Shown here piece by piece: positions 12,181 through 24,200 of a DNA stretch of 64,000 bases. Numbering within the stretch: the stretch's first letter is position 1; each line of letters opens with the position of its first letter. Origin of the DNA: Durusdinium trenchii (taxonomy: Eukaryota > Sar > Dinophyceae > Suessiales > Symbiodiniaceae); contig CAXAMN010015114.1 of the NCBI GenBank assembly GCA_963970005.1, positions 7,335 through 71,334 of the forward strand, read 5' to 3'. The notes under the pieces are model-generated. The model had not been told where the DNA came from. It saw nothing but the letters and a program-made list of their open reading frames with translations, and made no database searches. The translations under genes were made by a program, and so were the position numbers.

Positions 12181-15100
12181 TGGTTGTTGTCGATGTTTGA
12201 TGGTTTTTGTGTCTTGCTCTTCGGCCTCGGGTCTATGGAGACTGGTGTCGGTCCAGGGTTTCTTCCCTTCAGACTGACACGAAGAAAAGGTGGTCAAGTA
12301 CAGATGATCTCATCCGAGCAACTGATCTTCAACTCCTGAGCAGTCTCCGCCATAGTCTTTGTTCCCCCAGGTCATGACCTTGCATGGACGGGCTAAAGAA
12401 GCCTTTCTACGAAGCATTGGTATAGCATTGTTGGTGTCATCTCAAGGTTGTGAAGATGTTGGGGATCAAAACAAGAACTTCTTCGTGGGTTTCGCTCTTG
12501 TTCACCTGGACTCTCTTGGGGGTTCCGGAGGAACCCATTGATCGTTCAGGACAGAACAAAGGTCGGCACGTCTTGTTTGGGGGCTAGATTGCTTGCCATG
12601 CTTGATTCATCGAACATCAGATCATACCATGTGCAAGACAATTCGGGGTCTATGCTCAGATTCTACACGAGGGGCCTCAAAAGCCCATCGCAAGACTATG
12701 AAGCCCGGCAAAGAAGGAGCAAAGCGTTTAACACACTCTACCTGGCCCTGGGACGATCCTCTTCCAGGTTGGCTGCTGCAAGTCTTTTTGAGCGTTTGGC
12801 CGGGTACCTTTCAGCGCAGGGTACCTTCCCGGACTCCTCACAGGGGGGGGGGGGGGGGTCCCAGACTTCCCAGAAACACCTCAACCTCTGACTCCTTCCC
12901 ATCGGAGTTCCCCGGGGGTCAACGCTCATCTCCTCGGTCACGCCGAAAGAATGGATCCCTCCGCCGGAACGGGTGAAATCAAAGGCATCCATTGGAGCGT
13001 TCTGCACGACCAGGACAAGGGGGAACCTGAAACGCCATGAAAAAACACCATCTCCGACCCGTCCCGAATCCGCTCCTGCATCTCAAGACACACGCCCATT
13101 TTTCAGGAGCGCCGCAAAGGCGTGCGACGAGGCCTGGATCGCCACCACGTCTTCTGGCCGAGCTGACCAGGGGAGGGAGGGATGCCCCCAGCCCAGGACG
13201 CTACCATCTTCCTGGCGCAGCAAAAAGGAGACTTCGGCGCTCAAGTGATGGCGATTCAGGGCCTGGGTGGGGCAGTAACTTGTTCCAAAAGAGGTACCTC
13301 TGCAAGACTCCAGCAGAGGGAAAAACCCGTCGACCAGTCGCAGGGACGTGTGTTTCTGGCCCGGCCTGCAGCGCGGCGAACGCACAGCAGGAGGATTGGA
13401 TCTGCACCAAGCCTCGCAAATGCTCCTGGGATGGGCGGCAAAAAGACCGACGCACAGCAGGGGCGGATGGGTGACGGATCAGTTCGATGTGAGTCGGACC
13501 GTCCAGTTCGATGTTAGTCGATCCAGCGCATTGACAGGTGGATGGATGGATGATGAGTGTGCTTCGATAAAGGAAAGAGCCGAGGTGGAGCAGCCTGGAG
13601 GTGTGCAAGTGGTTGGTATGCCACTCGTGCCAAGATCGCATTCTTGAGGGTTGTACGGTTGTACCGCTGAAAACACACGTCCCAAACTGTTTCAAGACGT
13701 GGACCCATCTTTGTCTACAACCTCTTTCACACTTGAGAAAAGAAAAGTGAAGGGTAAGAGGAAAGCTGGACAGGTGAAGGGTTCTCCCGGCTCTGTAAAC
13801 ACTCAGTCAACACGCTCCATCCGGGCTAGTGGGTTGTGGGTCGCACATCTCTGAGTCTCACATGGTGAAATAGGACAAAAAAAAAGCTGAAAATACCTCT
13901 GCGGCATGGGTGAGTTGGGCGTAAAGGAACAACAAAAACTGCGCTCAAGCGCGGTGTCAGAGCGGTAGACGTCACACTGGGGAGACCCCATGACGATCGG
14001 TGACTTCCTTCCGCTTGTTTACCTGTTCCACGATTCGGGAGACCGGTCGGCCCACAGGCCCCACAGGCCCCACTAAGATGTTGTCTGGTAGCCTTCGTGG
14101 GAAGAGAAAAGTACTAGGGGAAGCGGTGGCCCTGCAAGGATATGGAAAAGATGTTGCCCAAGTCAACGAACACTGCCCCCCCATTTCGGTTTGATCAAGG
14201 CTTGCAATGTAAGCACTGTTGTAGCTTTCCCATCCAACATGAAGTCTTTCTCAAGCAGCCAAGAACTCACACACACCGCACACGCCCACTTCCCCCAAGC
14301 TCCTGCACGTTTCGGCAGTCGCCCCCGAAGTGAGGACATCCCCAAGTGGTGAGGCTTCCATCCACGCGGATGGCGGCAAAACTGCATTCAGACACCGCCA
14401 CCTGCCTGGGGCACCGGAGTAGTGTTAGCGGTGCCGTGCTCGCGTTTCTTTGACGCTCGCTCGTCATGTCAGATTTGTGGGTGCATCTTGTTCTCAAAGC
14501 AGCATTAGCGATGATCCACATGATCACCCCAACCCACAACTATCTCCCTCCACACCTGGACTCTTGGACTCTTGGCGTGTTCCAACCAGCTTCGAACCAC
14601 TGCCGCTCCGCTCCCGTCCCGTCGCCCTGCCTCACTCCGCTGACGCGCCGCCGGGGTCCGCAGCCCCAGCCGACCAGCTCACCGTCCGGACGTAGGTAGG
14701 CGAAGCCCAGTGCCCTGGGACGAGCGGCGGAGGGATGCGTCATGCGGGGTGAGCATCAGCATCGGCATCTGTGGACCGTCACTGGTCTGGACGTCGGACT
14801 CTACACGACTTGGATCGCAGAAACAATGGATTCCAAGACACCCTAGTAGGGTCACTTCCATGAAAGCTGGTGGAGGTCACTCCCTTGCCATCAAGAGAGC
14901 TTGCACTTTAGTTAAGTTTAAACCCATGTGGTCCTGTGGCTTCAAAACACCCGCCTAACACCTCCACAGCCACCTCCACAGCCACCCCTACCGGCGGCCC
15001 TGCCACGGCCACTGGGCCACTGGCCTCCGATGTCCTACCAGCTGTGCGCCCTTGGCCACTGCCGTCAGCTCCAAGCATTCCACGTTCTCGTGGCATGGCT

Positions 15101-15679
15101 CCGTGAGGCGTGCATGGGGTTCCAGGGGCCGGCCGCGGTCCAGAAGACACTCCAAAGGGCGGCCGAAGGCGGCCTCGGACTCGAGGTGGTTTTTGGGGTG
15201 GAGAACATGGATCATTTTAGGTGGGCTTTGGGGCAGATGTGGTTTTGGGTTGTTTCTTTGAGGTTCTTTGCTAGCTTTTCTGAACCTGGGGAAGGTCTTT
15301 CCCTCAAGTTAGATTGGATTGTGAATCCCACAACATGAAGTAAAACAGAAAGCACCCCCCGAATCAATCAAGAATAAATATATAGACAGAGCTTTGACGG
15401 GAAAAGCTGACGTCCACATGCTTTTAAAGAACAACCCACGCACACCACGAACCAACGAACGGCCATTGAAGGATGTGTTCACACGAGTCCCAACTCTTCA
15501 CACGTGAAGGGGGCGGGGGGACGTATGTCCTTCCGGCTCGGTGCACCCCACGTGGTGTCGGTGGCCTCCGCGCGCCGCAGAAGCTGCAGCACGAGCTGAT
15601 CCTCGGCGTCCAGCTCGACGGTGCGGCCGCTCAACAGGCTCACGCGCACGGAGCGCACGGAGGGCACCGGCGTCGACAT
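8571..15679 (-). CDS. Ubiquitin-like plus RCC1-type repeat protein (dinoflagellate family), about 14 exons
   Basis: Function unknown; such proteins are often labelled HERC/RCC1-like by similarity. Exons read: 15679-15566, 15173-15025, 14714-14631, 14405-14303, 13425-13366, 13211-13094, 12958 to about 12920, 12378-12323, 11861-11747, 11192-11053, 10230-10046, 9664-9597, 9043-8913 and 8781 onward. The first about 85 residues form a ubiquitin-like domain (VRVSLLSGRTVELD; later LELTAVAKGAQLV). Repeats then follow the pattern AFAAL..DG.VVTWG....GGDSS.V...L..V..IQAS, with about eleven cores such as GELVGWG, GSLTTWG, GSVLGWG, VMTWG, RVVTWG, GVRCWG, TVITWG, RVSSWG and NVVIWG. Phases agree except between the exons at 12958 and 12378, where at least one exon is missing from my model. 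The 3' end is uncertain: exon 14 stays open to a stop at 8571-8573, but a splice just after NVVIWG is equally likely. Of 12 clear introns, 5 start GT, 5 GC and 2 GA. Confidence 0.85.
12098..12191. repeat. TTGCTG / CTG microsatellite in an intron of the RCC1-like gene
   Basis: About 90 bp of TTGCTG hexamers turning into pure CTG triplets, between the exons at 12378-12323 and 11861-11747. The poly-Leu, poly-Cys or poly-Gln frames across it are not exonic. Confidence 0.95.
12379..12957 (-). other. Unresolved part of the RCC1-like gene; missing repeat core expected here
   Basis: The exon starting at 12958 (IHSFGVTEE) and the one at 12378 (VMTWG) lack the usual intervening V..IQAS..AFAAL..DG block. 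A weak candidate is a minus-strand segment near 12800-12735 (KRSKRLAAANLEED), which resembles a diverged core. A 16-base run of G lies at about 12843-12858 and may hide an assembly error. Confidence 0.4.
14848..14945 (+). pseudogene. Plus-strand RCC1-repeat fragment inside an intron of the minus-strand RCC1-like gene
   Basis: The plus strand reads VTSMKAGGGHSLAIK, then, after about a dozen residues, MWSCGFKTPA and a stop. These match the two halves of a classical RCC1 repeat (V..V.AGG.HSLAL and VWSCGFNT). It lies between minus-strand exons 15173-15025 and 14714-14631. No plus-strand partner exons were found, so I treat it as a fragment. Confidence 0.4.
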
Positions 15680-15799
15680 CGCAGACGTTTGGAGCGGCTT
15701 GGATGGGGGGAGGGATGGGGGTCGAGCCCCAGGTTTTCTGGGGCAAAGGAAGAAGAAAGAAGAGGACTCTCTGTCCAAGAAAAGGAGCCGTGCCTTGAG

Positions 15800-15890
15800 T
15801 ATTAGAAACAAGAAGCTACTAGGAACAAGTGCATCGCTACTAGTATCAAGTGCCAAACTAGTAGTAACAAAAAGCTAATAGAAACAAGAA
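15800..15890. repeat. CTACTAG-type dispersed repeat just upstream of the RCC1-like gene
   Basis: Repeated GAAACAAGAAGCTACTAG, CTACTAGTATCAAG and ACTAGTAGTAACAA phrases. It is related to blocks at 1006-1094, 17386-17475, 21481-21495 and 44650-44725. Confidence 0.7.
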
Positions 15891-17385
15891 GGTCTATGTG
15901 CTTGTTCCAGTGACGAGATTGCTTCACATGTCTCAGATCGGCGAAATCTACGCTGGTGGCTGATGGAGTGCTGCTTGAGCCTCCCTAGTCCCGGATGTCG
16001 ATTGGGAAGATGGAGTCGATTTTGGGCTGCGGATTCGGGAGCCCAGAAATTCGTTGCCGTGGTCTTAAAGCCCAGGATACTGATCTTCTTACTTTGCCCT
16101 GCCTTGCCCTGCTTCAATCTTCAACCGGTTCATTCTGCATACTGTGCTTGAACCTGGTAAGCATGCCCCCTTCAGCAGGCGTCTGCCCTGGGGCATCTTC
16201 ATTCATGGTTGGCACCTGGTTCAGAGCCAAAATCACCAAGGTATGCAGGACGGGCAGGTGCAAAAATGAATGGACTTCTGATTCTGATGGCCTCCAACCT
16301 AATAATAGCAATGGCTTCCAACCTAATAGCGATTCTGATCATGATGTCTTCTCTTTCCACCTTTTTTCCTTACGTTGGCAGCCCTTGGACTGATGAAGTG
16401 ACGAATCCGCACACTGCAGTCGACTTGCCCACATCGCTGGTCATGGCCCGATTCATCTCTCAAGCACCCATGAAAAGATATGAAAAGAAGTGGCCCAAAA
16501 AGAAGCCCCTGCGGCTTGCCTCTGGTCAATGTGTGACCAGAAACTGAAAGTCCTCATCCAAAGCATCAATCCCAAAAGACCCCGACTCAGCTGTCCGGTC
16601 GAAGTCCGGCCTCCGGCGATTCCTTGAGGCTCTTCAACATCGTAGGCCAAGCCTTCCCAAAACGCGTCCACAGAGTGGCCAGTGTCGGTGGAGGGGTTAA
16701 AAGGGACTGGAGGAAGTGGCAGGAGCAAAGGATGCCAAGTCTAGTGATTCTTCACATTCTCCCACCCAGCGTCCCTTCCTTCACCAAGCTAAAGTCTGAT
16801 GCATAGCTGGCTGCTGGCTCATGATGGATGCCCATCTGTGCGGACCAGTGATGCCAAAACCAGCAACTGGAACAAACAACTCAAGAATCCCGAATTTTGA
16901 GCCTGAAAAGCCTAAGGCCGTCAAAAAGATGGACATCTTATGATTCTAACATCATCTTTGGGAGGAAAGAAAATGGTGTCCCTCCTGTAAATGGACGATC
17001 TTTTTCTGCACCACCTCCTAATCGCCCGGTTCAGCCATGGTTTTCGGTCTTCTCACCTGAAAACGATCCTTCGATCCGTCTCCACGACATGGGATGCATG
17101 TCCATCGAATTCCGAACGTCTCAAATGTCCGATCTGGCTTAGGAAGTGGCAAAGGATTGAACATATATGGTTGTGGGTCAAAACCGTGGCACTCTGGTTG
17201 ATGGATCTCTATAAGGGGTGTCAACCTACCATGGTTTGGTGATCAATTGACCTGAACGGAGCAATCACCACGAACTCAGCTCCCATCCACTTCGGACCAA
17301 GTCTCATTTGCCCCCCTCAACTCATCCTGTTGTTCCACTTCCTCGTGGCAGAAACCGAAGAAAAACAGCTCCCCACCCTTCGAAA

Positions 17386-17475
17386 CAAGAAGCTACTAGT
17401 AGGGGCTCCCGGCACCGTGACGAACGGAGCGATCGGACGCTACTAGTAGTAGGGGCTCCTGGCCGTACGACGAAC
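17386..17475. repeat. CTACTAG-type dispersed repeat, inverted partner of 1006-1094
   Basis: Contains AAGAAGCTACTAGTAGGGGC, GAGCGATCGGACGCTACTAG and TAGTAGGGGCTCCTGGCCGT. It aligns with the reverse complement of 1006-1094. Confidence 0.7.
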
Positions 17476-19204
17476 GGAGCAACGTTCGCTCCGCCCTTTG
17501 GCTCGGAGCCTTCTCGCGCGACCCACCCGGTCTTCCCCGACCCGCCTCGTGCCGGAACGCCCAGCGGTTCCCTGAGCCGGTGGAGGACTCGGTGGGGCGA
17601 GGACGGCGCGGTTTCGGGTGCAAAGCCACCGGTGGGGACGAGAATCGATTGAAAGAACAGCACATCCTGAAGACCGTTCGCTTGGTCGTGGTGAAGACGA
17701 ACGATGCAAAAACCTAATATAGGTTGAACAAACCGGTGCTAATAGTGTTTCTGTATGTTTCTGTTGTTTTTGCCTTGAGTAATATGTTCATGCTTGTCGG
17801 CCCAGCTACTTTCCTGAGCACGCAACCATGTTTGCGTGCTCTGTCTTCTGACTTGAAAACTTAAACAAAAGCCTTGGAGATGCTTGAAGGTTCTGCAACA
17901 TCTTCCTCGCACGAACACACACACCCAACAGATTTCACCCACTCCGTTTCAAACACAGGCCCTCCCCTTCATACCGCCGCTCCTTGCCTTCCATGAATTG
18001 CCGCATCTTGGCATGATCACGAGTTCACGAGAGGTTGGGAGGCAGGTTGGGTGTGAGTCCAGTATTGCGCTCCAAAAGACTAAGACCCCTAAGACCCAAC
18101 AAGGTACAAGGCTGAAATGATATCACCAGCACTGCCGAAGTGGATTTCCTGGGACGACCTGGATCACCAACCATCGGCTCCATCGACCTGGTCGTCGCAC
18201 GTCGATGTGATACCCGGGTCGTCACGTTTCAGCTCGTTGGTTGCCTGGTGAACTCGAGTTGCCGACGAGTTTGGGAGAGTTCGACATCAGCGACATCACG
18301 AGTTTGGGTTCCTTTTTGTGGTGTGGATGACTGAAGTCATCACGTGATGTCCGAGACAGTGCTGCTAGTCAACACTGGACATGAATGGTCATCATGTGGC
18401 TGGGGGTCCTCCGGCCTAAGTCTTGCTAAGTGTCACCCCAAGATGAACAGAATGTCAGTATATCTCAGATTATCTCAGTGTATCTATTGATTATATAGTT
18501 GGGCATAGTGGGAATCCTGTTTGATTTTGACCTGGACCCGTGGCTCAGTTTCCAGGATGATTAGTTCATGCATGGGTCCAATAAGACAGGTTTCCTGAGG
18601 CACCCCAACCCCAGCATCATCATCGTCATCCTCCTGCCCAATGAAACGACCATTTCAACACGAAAAGATACGAAAAAGTGTGTGACCATGCCCCAAAAAT
18701 CACAACGCATCGGACGGCCAAGAACTGCAGGTAAGAACTCTGACGTCAGACCTTTGGCCTTTGGCCAAGGTGAGGTGAGGCCTGTTACATCTTGTTGGAA
18801 GAGGATGCCAAGTATTATTCCACCATGGACAGGTCCACTTTTGGGAGGGTAGGCGAGGCCAAGTCCACTATGTTCACACCAGATTAACCCATGATTTCAA
18901 CCACTGCATTGCCACGATCAGCAGAGGAGCCCAACAGTGTAGCCCCTGGAAGAATTCGTCATGAACTGGCTGATGGGGTGGGTTGGCTAACAAGAGGCCG
19001 TTTTGGATCGTTTTGGTGACTCCGAAGCTCCTTTAGTGGAGCTGCGTTAGGACCTACGCCATCCAAATGTGAATCAGGTACTTTGGTCCCTGCGATCCTT
19101 GAGGAACCCGTCACCACCCAATTCGAAGGATTCCATCCATTCGCAAGTACACGGACCTCGTCCACGAGATTCTGGAATACGAAGCAATACACTCCCTGGA
19201 AACA

Positions 19205-19258
19205 ATCATGGTGGAAGTGGATGGAAAACGGCCCCGAAAACACGGATGACCAATGGAC
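19205..19258. repeat. GGAAGTGGATGG dispersed repeat, copy 1
   Basis: Shares TGGAAGTGGATGG, ACGGCC(C/T)CGAAAACACGG and GACC in the same order and spacing with 20787-20840. A shortened relative lies at 41209-41250. Confidence 0.65.
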
Positions 19259-20786
19259 CTTGACTCGTCCTTTGACTCGATCTATCTGCTTTCCTGTTCG
19301 ACAGGGGGCGACCTTCGACCAACTTCTACGAACCACTCAGATCCCAAACCCCGACCATCGCCCCACATCCATCGACCAGCTCCTCTTCACGCCCGGGGGC
19401 ATAGGACTCATCGTCCTGAAGCAGATCAAGCAGATGATTCACCTGGATTCAGTGAAAAGTCCGGGGCCTTAAACTGCATCGGACATGCAGTAGTTGTTTC
19501 TATTGAAGATCCTGGAATGGAATCTTTGGGGGTGGGGTTGGCCGCCCTCTCGATCGCCACCTTCAAGGCATAAGGATCAACCTTCGTGAAGAACGGATGT
19601 GATGCAAACGATTGACTCATTGGGCACTGAACGAGGCCCCGCAATTATCTGTTTAACATTTTTAACACAGAAAACCGGTCAAGGATCCCCCCGGATCAAC
19701 CTGGTCAACTTGGAGACGAAGACGAAGAGACGAGGAGGGAGGTGAGGTACGAAAACCGTTCAGATCGGGTGAAAACGATTCGACCGTTGTTCTCTCCGAG
19801 TTCTCTCACTGATCCATGGATCACGAAATCGCCAGGATTCTGTGAAATCAACCGCCCAGTCCCCAGTCCCAACGAAGCACAGGGAAATACATGGAAATAC
19901 CATGAAGTTCTAAAGAAATGAAGCGTTTCACAGTCACAAGGAGGTATTGGTAACTATAACTGTATAAAGCACGTTCGCATCTCTCTTTGTCAACTTCTTC
20001 CCACCGCGCCTCGTCCGAGTCGGGCCAGAAGTCCTGAAGTCCGAACCCGCGGGACCGGTCTAGCTGAGGATGCCCCAAATGGGCCGGTGAAAACAGGGGA
20101 CCCAAAGCGGTTGGTCAGCAGTTGCTTTGGGCTTTCAAAGGATGAGCCATTGAACATGTTGTGTCCATCAGGGTCTGAGGGAACATCCCTTCGACGCTGC
20201 GAAGCGGCAACCGTTGCCCTGAATTTCCGGGGTCCTGAAGACGCTTTCTTCTCCTCGCTTCTTCCTGGACCAGGCCGGCCGGCTTGGCGGATGGGACGGT
20301 TCGCGTTACGGGACCGCGGCGTCTGAAACGGATGGAACTGCGAAACGGATGGAACTGTTCCATAAGTCGAGTGCTTTGCCTTGGAGAGTTCGTGTGTTCC
20401 TTGAAACGGATGGGGAGTACCCTCCAACGAGATGTATAAATGAGACATCCGAAAAGCCTCCAATCACCGAGTAGAAAACATTGAGATCCATTGTGGCTGT
20501 GTTTTTGACCCTCTGGCCGTTCATCCACTCCAAAAAGAACTTCCATCCAGGACTTCATCGACCCCTTCCATCCAGACAGCACCCGTGTTCGTAGACCGGT
20601 CAGGGCTAGGTCCGGTGCCGGTGGAGACCGTCTCGCGAGCAGGGGTGCGGTCTGTGCCAGGTGGTTTCTCCAAATGGTTAATGGGAAATGTCACAGAAAA
20701 TGCTTCACCAAGCTACATAAATCAGGGTACGTGCTTCACCTCCTACGATTTCATCATGTGGCTCACCTTCCTGCAAACCATGATAA

Positions 20787-20840
20787 CCATGGAAGTGGAT
20801 GGCAAACGGCCTCGAAAACACGGAGGACCCGATCCGAAGA
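20787..20840. repeat. GGAAGTGGATGG dispersed repeat, copy 2
   Basis: Direct copy of the 19205-19258 block, with a few substitutions and the same orientation, 1.58 kb away. Confidence 0.65.
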
Positions 20841-20938
20841 CCAGTGGGTGGTGCCAGGCAGGAAACAGGATGATTTCATGGGAGTGTCATGCTGTTTTGC
20901 CAGTGCCCCTGTGTCCTCGAGAGATACCCTCTAACCAT

Positions 20939-21012
20939 CATGGAAGTGGACTGACAAAGGCCTCCTGGAATACGATGTTTCCTCTACAAACGTGGGATTG
21001 TCCACTTCCATG
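20939..21012. mobile_element. Short hairpin element (MITE-like), copy at 20.9 kb
   Basis: Arms CATGGAAGTGGA and TCCACTTCCATG (12 bp, perfect) flank about 50 bp. The loop (with GGAATACGATGTTTCC and CTACAAACGTGGG) resembles the loop of 40691-40780, so the two are probably one family. No coding capacity. Confidence 0.55.
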
Positions 21013-21240
21013 TTTGTTTCTGGGAGTGTACCCCTTTGGAATCTCATCGCGGAGAACATCCATCTCTGCGATCCATGGAGGGATTCTTCTGCTTCCGTCG
21101 AGCTGGTCCGTCGAAGCTGAAGCCAGCAGGGTGTCCCCACTTTCGTTGGACCCAAAGGAGCCATCTTCTCGTCCTGAGCCCAGCAGAAGTACGACGAACG
21201 AGCTGTGCATGGCGCACTGCGCCATGGATTGGAAGAAAAG
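21013..21240 (-). other. Coding-like island with a kinase-activation-loop-like segment
   Basis: The 50-nt block 21173-21124 has an AG|GAC acceptor and a GC donor. It reads DEKMAPLGPTKVGTPC, where TKVGTPC(Y/W) is common in the activation segment of protein kinases. I found neither an HRDLKPEN-type nor a DFG exon upstream, nor an APE exon downstream, so the kinase idea rests on one short motif. Confidence 0.2.
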
Positions 21241-24200
21241 GGAAGAGTTGATTTTGAATCGGTCCAATCATCTGCTCCAACTCACATCATCCCTCGTCAG
21301 TGGTCGAGCAATCGAAGCAAAGTCGACACAGAAGATATGAAAAAATGTGGGAACCGGCCAGACTCCACAGCCAATGCAAAGAGTCAAACGGATATTCATA
21401 CTATATTACATATCATACCTTTGTGTTTGTTCTCGTGTTGTTTTCCTTTATTTGAGCCCGTGAGGAGGTATAGGACCTAGGAAGCTACTAGTACCTGACA
21501 CGCAAGAAAGCTCTGGTTCCTCCAATGGAAGCTCCCCCATGAGGGCAGGGGGCCGCTTCCTTGCAAAAGCCCTCGCACTGTTCATTTGGTTCCTAGATTT
21601 TTGGGGAAACTTAGCGCATATGACAAATATCCAAGAAATCCAAAAACCATAAACGATTTGTCTGGATTTGATATCACCAAAAAGACTTGGGAACTCCAGT
21701 GCCTTGACAGTCCACACCACACAAACCAGCCCCCTGCTGGCGTCTGCACAGGCAGTTGCAGAAGTCACGGCATGATAGGAAAGGACATGTACTTCCCAAT
21801 GAAACGCGACGCAACACGACCGGGGGCAACACGGCATAGTCTTCGCAAAAGGTCCACATGGACATCTGGCCATTTTGTTGAGAACTTGATGGAAGAAACT
21901 CAGAAAGAACCTGAGAGCTTTGCGACCCCCGATCTTTTTTGCGTGCACCGCGCGTGGTCCTGCAATGGATCAACCAGCCCATCGGTGGTCCGCTCTTCCT
22001 CTTCCACCTGGCTGAGGACCACCGGGTCTTCGTCCACCGACCATCAACTGCCCCGAGCTACCTTGTGGGGGTTCACGCGATGGTTCACACAAAGAGCTCG
22101 GTGTGATCCAAAAGGTTTTTTGCTTTGCTTTCCACATCCATGTTCTCGGTGTCTGGCTTGCCAAGGGCTCCGTATGCTCCGTGTGGCTTAGTCTTCCATG
22201 TTCGGCTGCGGCGTGCAGGTTCGGTGCGAGCCTATGCTGCAAACCATGGAGAATTCGATGGTGCTGAAGGGCGGACCACGCAGGAAGGGTACGGCACAAG
22301 ACATGGGGTACGGCGCCCAGTTCGACCAGCATGGGTGTATGAAATCGACCTCCCAGTTCGACCCCTGAGTGTCTCCTTATTAATACATTAATAAAGACAC
22401 ACCCCACATGGCTTGGGCAGAGGACAACGCCAGGCGTCGCACACGTCATCCAGTTGATCGAAACTGTACCGATCCAATCCGGCTTGGCGCTTCGGCTTCG
22501 GTCAATCCCATCGGTTGACCGCAGTCCAGTCTTCGGTCCGTCCGCACGGGGGTTGGACAAGTCCAGAAGTCGACGACGATCCATTCATCCACAGCTACAG
22601 ACCGGTGTCGTTTTGACGACTGTGTTGGTTTTTTCAAGCACCTCAAAAAAGAGAGAAACAAAAGACCTCTGAAGAGGAACAGCTTCTTCCAGGAATCCCT
22701 GATTGCCTGACACGAGTTACACGAGTCGCCCTCCATCCACCAATCCATGCAGCCGGTCACCGGCCTCTTCCTCATCCCAGTCCTCCTGTCGAACAACGAG
22801 TTCGTTTGTTTGTTTCTCTGTCATCCGAGGATTCCACTTTTTTCATGCTAGAAGCTTAGGTGCCAGATTTGAATCAATCTTCGGGGAAAAACCACTGATA
22901 AACATCCGCAATGCCACCCAACTTTCTTCGAGTTGTTTCTTTCCCATGCCCCGCCAGACCTAGAATCTACAGCAATAACCTTTGAAACTAATTCTTTCTC
23001 TCTGTCCTCCAGCTTCCCACTCTTTTCGGTTTTGGCCACCTCCTGCCAAAGCCTGCTAAAACCACCGATCTGACCTGTTGACGAGCCTCACTTGACGAGC
23101 CCGACTCCACTCCCTGGCGCTCCACTCCCTTGCGCCTAAAAGGGTGGGAAGGATCCATGCAGTCCGTTTTGAAAGGTCCAGGTCACGGTTTTGACAGCTT
23201 TAAGGTCACACAGTACTGTCTTGCCAGGTAAATGTTCTCAAATTTTACCACCCCAAATCAAGCATATCTCATCCCAAATGCCAATCCTTACCACCTGTCG
23301 AATTCATTTCTTCTCGCTTTTCCCGCTTTCCCGCACCTCATCTGCCGCCTTTCGCTCTCGAGCAAAAGCTCGGATGTGGCCGCGAAGGGAAGGGAACTCG
23401 TGGCCGCCAGTTCTGCTTTGGGCACCAGGTGGCTATGGGTCAGCATCACTTCTCTGAGTTCCCTCAAACCACCGGAGATCTCCCCCAAAAACAGGGGGGA
23501 TCTCTGGGGAAAGCTTCGGCTTCCAAAAACGGATGCAGGCGTTTTGAAAGGTCGTATGGAGGACCTGATGTCAACATGGTCCACAAAAAGGGCTTGGTCC
23601 CAGGAGACCTCGTTCATCAACAGAGCGGACGTTGATCCAGAGCCACTCAGTTGACGCTAGACTAAATGGTTTGCATCACACCAGAAAGGGACTTGGGCCT
23701 GGCTTTAGATTCTGATCCTCATGTGCAACTCGCACAAGGGGTCAAATCCTTCAATGATAGTTGTTGAGGCTTGATAGAATTACTCAGACTCATACTCCTC
23801 TAGAACTTGGTTGAGCTTCTTATGTCAATCTAGCCAGTAGCCTACTACTTCTCTAAAGGCTTTAGTGACTTCCCGTAAAACGGTAATTCTGAAACCGAGA
23901 GAAGGGTCTGGGATATACTGTATATGCTTAGAACCTGAGTGGCCCCTGTTTTGGAGGATCAATTCTCCAAAGTATTGCCTTTTCCTATCAAAAAGGATGT
24001 CAAGTGGGTACTAGGAATATACGCATGTCACATGTCAGCTGGGCTTAGGAATGTTCCAAACTGATTTCCTTTGCATGTGGGCACACCACGTATGTCCACT
24101 CATCTCCAAGATCACAATCAATGCGCCACAGGGCAGGTTAGAGCTGAATCATCAGAGGTGACATCCCAAGTTTGGCGGTAACTATCTGCGCACGGTAGGC

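Noticed and set aside
11920-12339. Open frames with poly-Leu, poly-Cys or poly-Gln
   Set aside because: Created by the TTGCTG/CTG microsatellite in an intron.
13930-14020. Possible tRNA-like A-box sequence (AGAGCGGTAGAC)
   Set aside because: No matching B-box at the right distance and no cloverleaf pairing visible.
19253-19472. Plus-strand frame with protein-like text (FDQLLRTTQIPNPDHRPTSI)
   Set aside because: The minus strand of the same bases is equally protein-like and has better splice edges; no homology to decide. Left unassigned.
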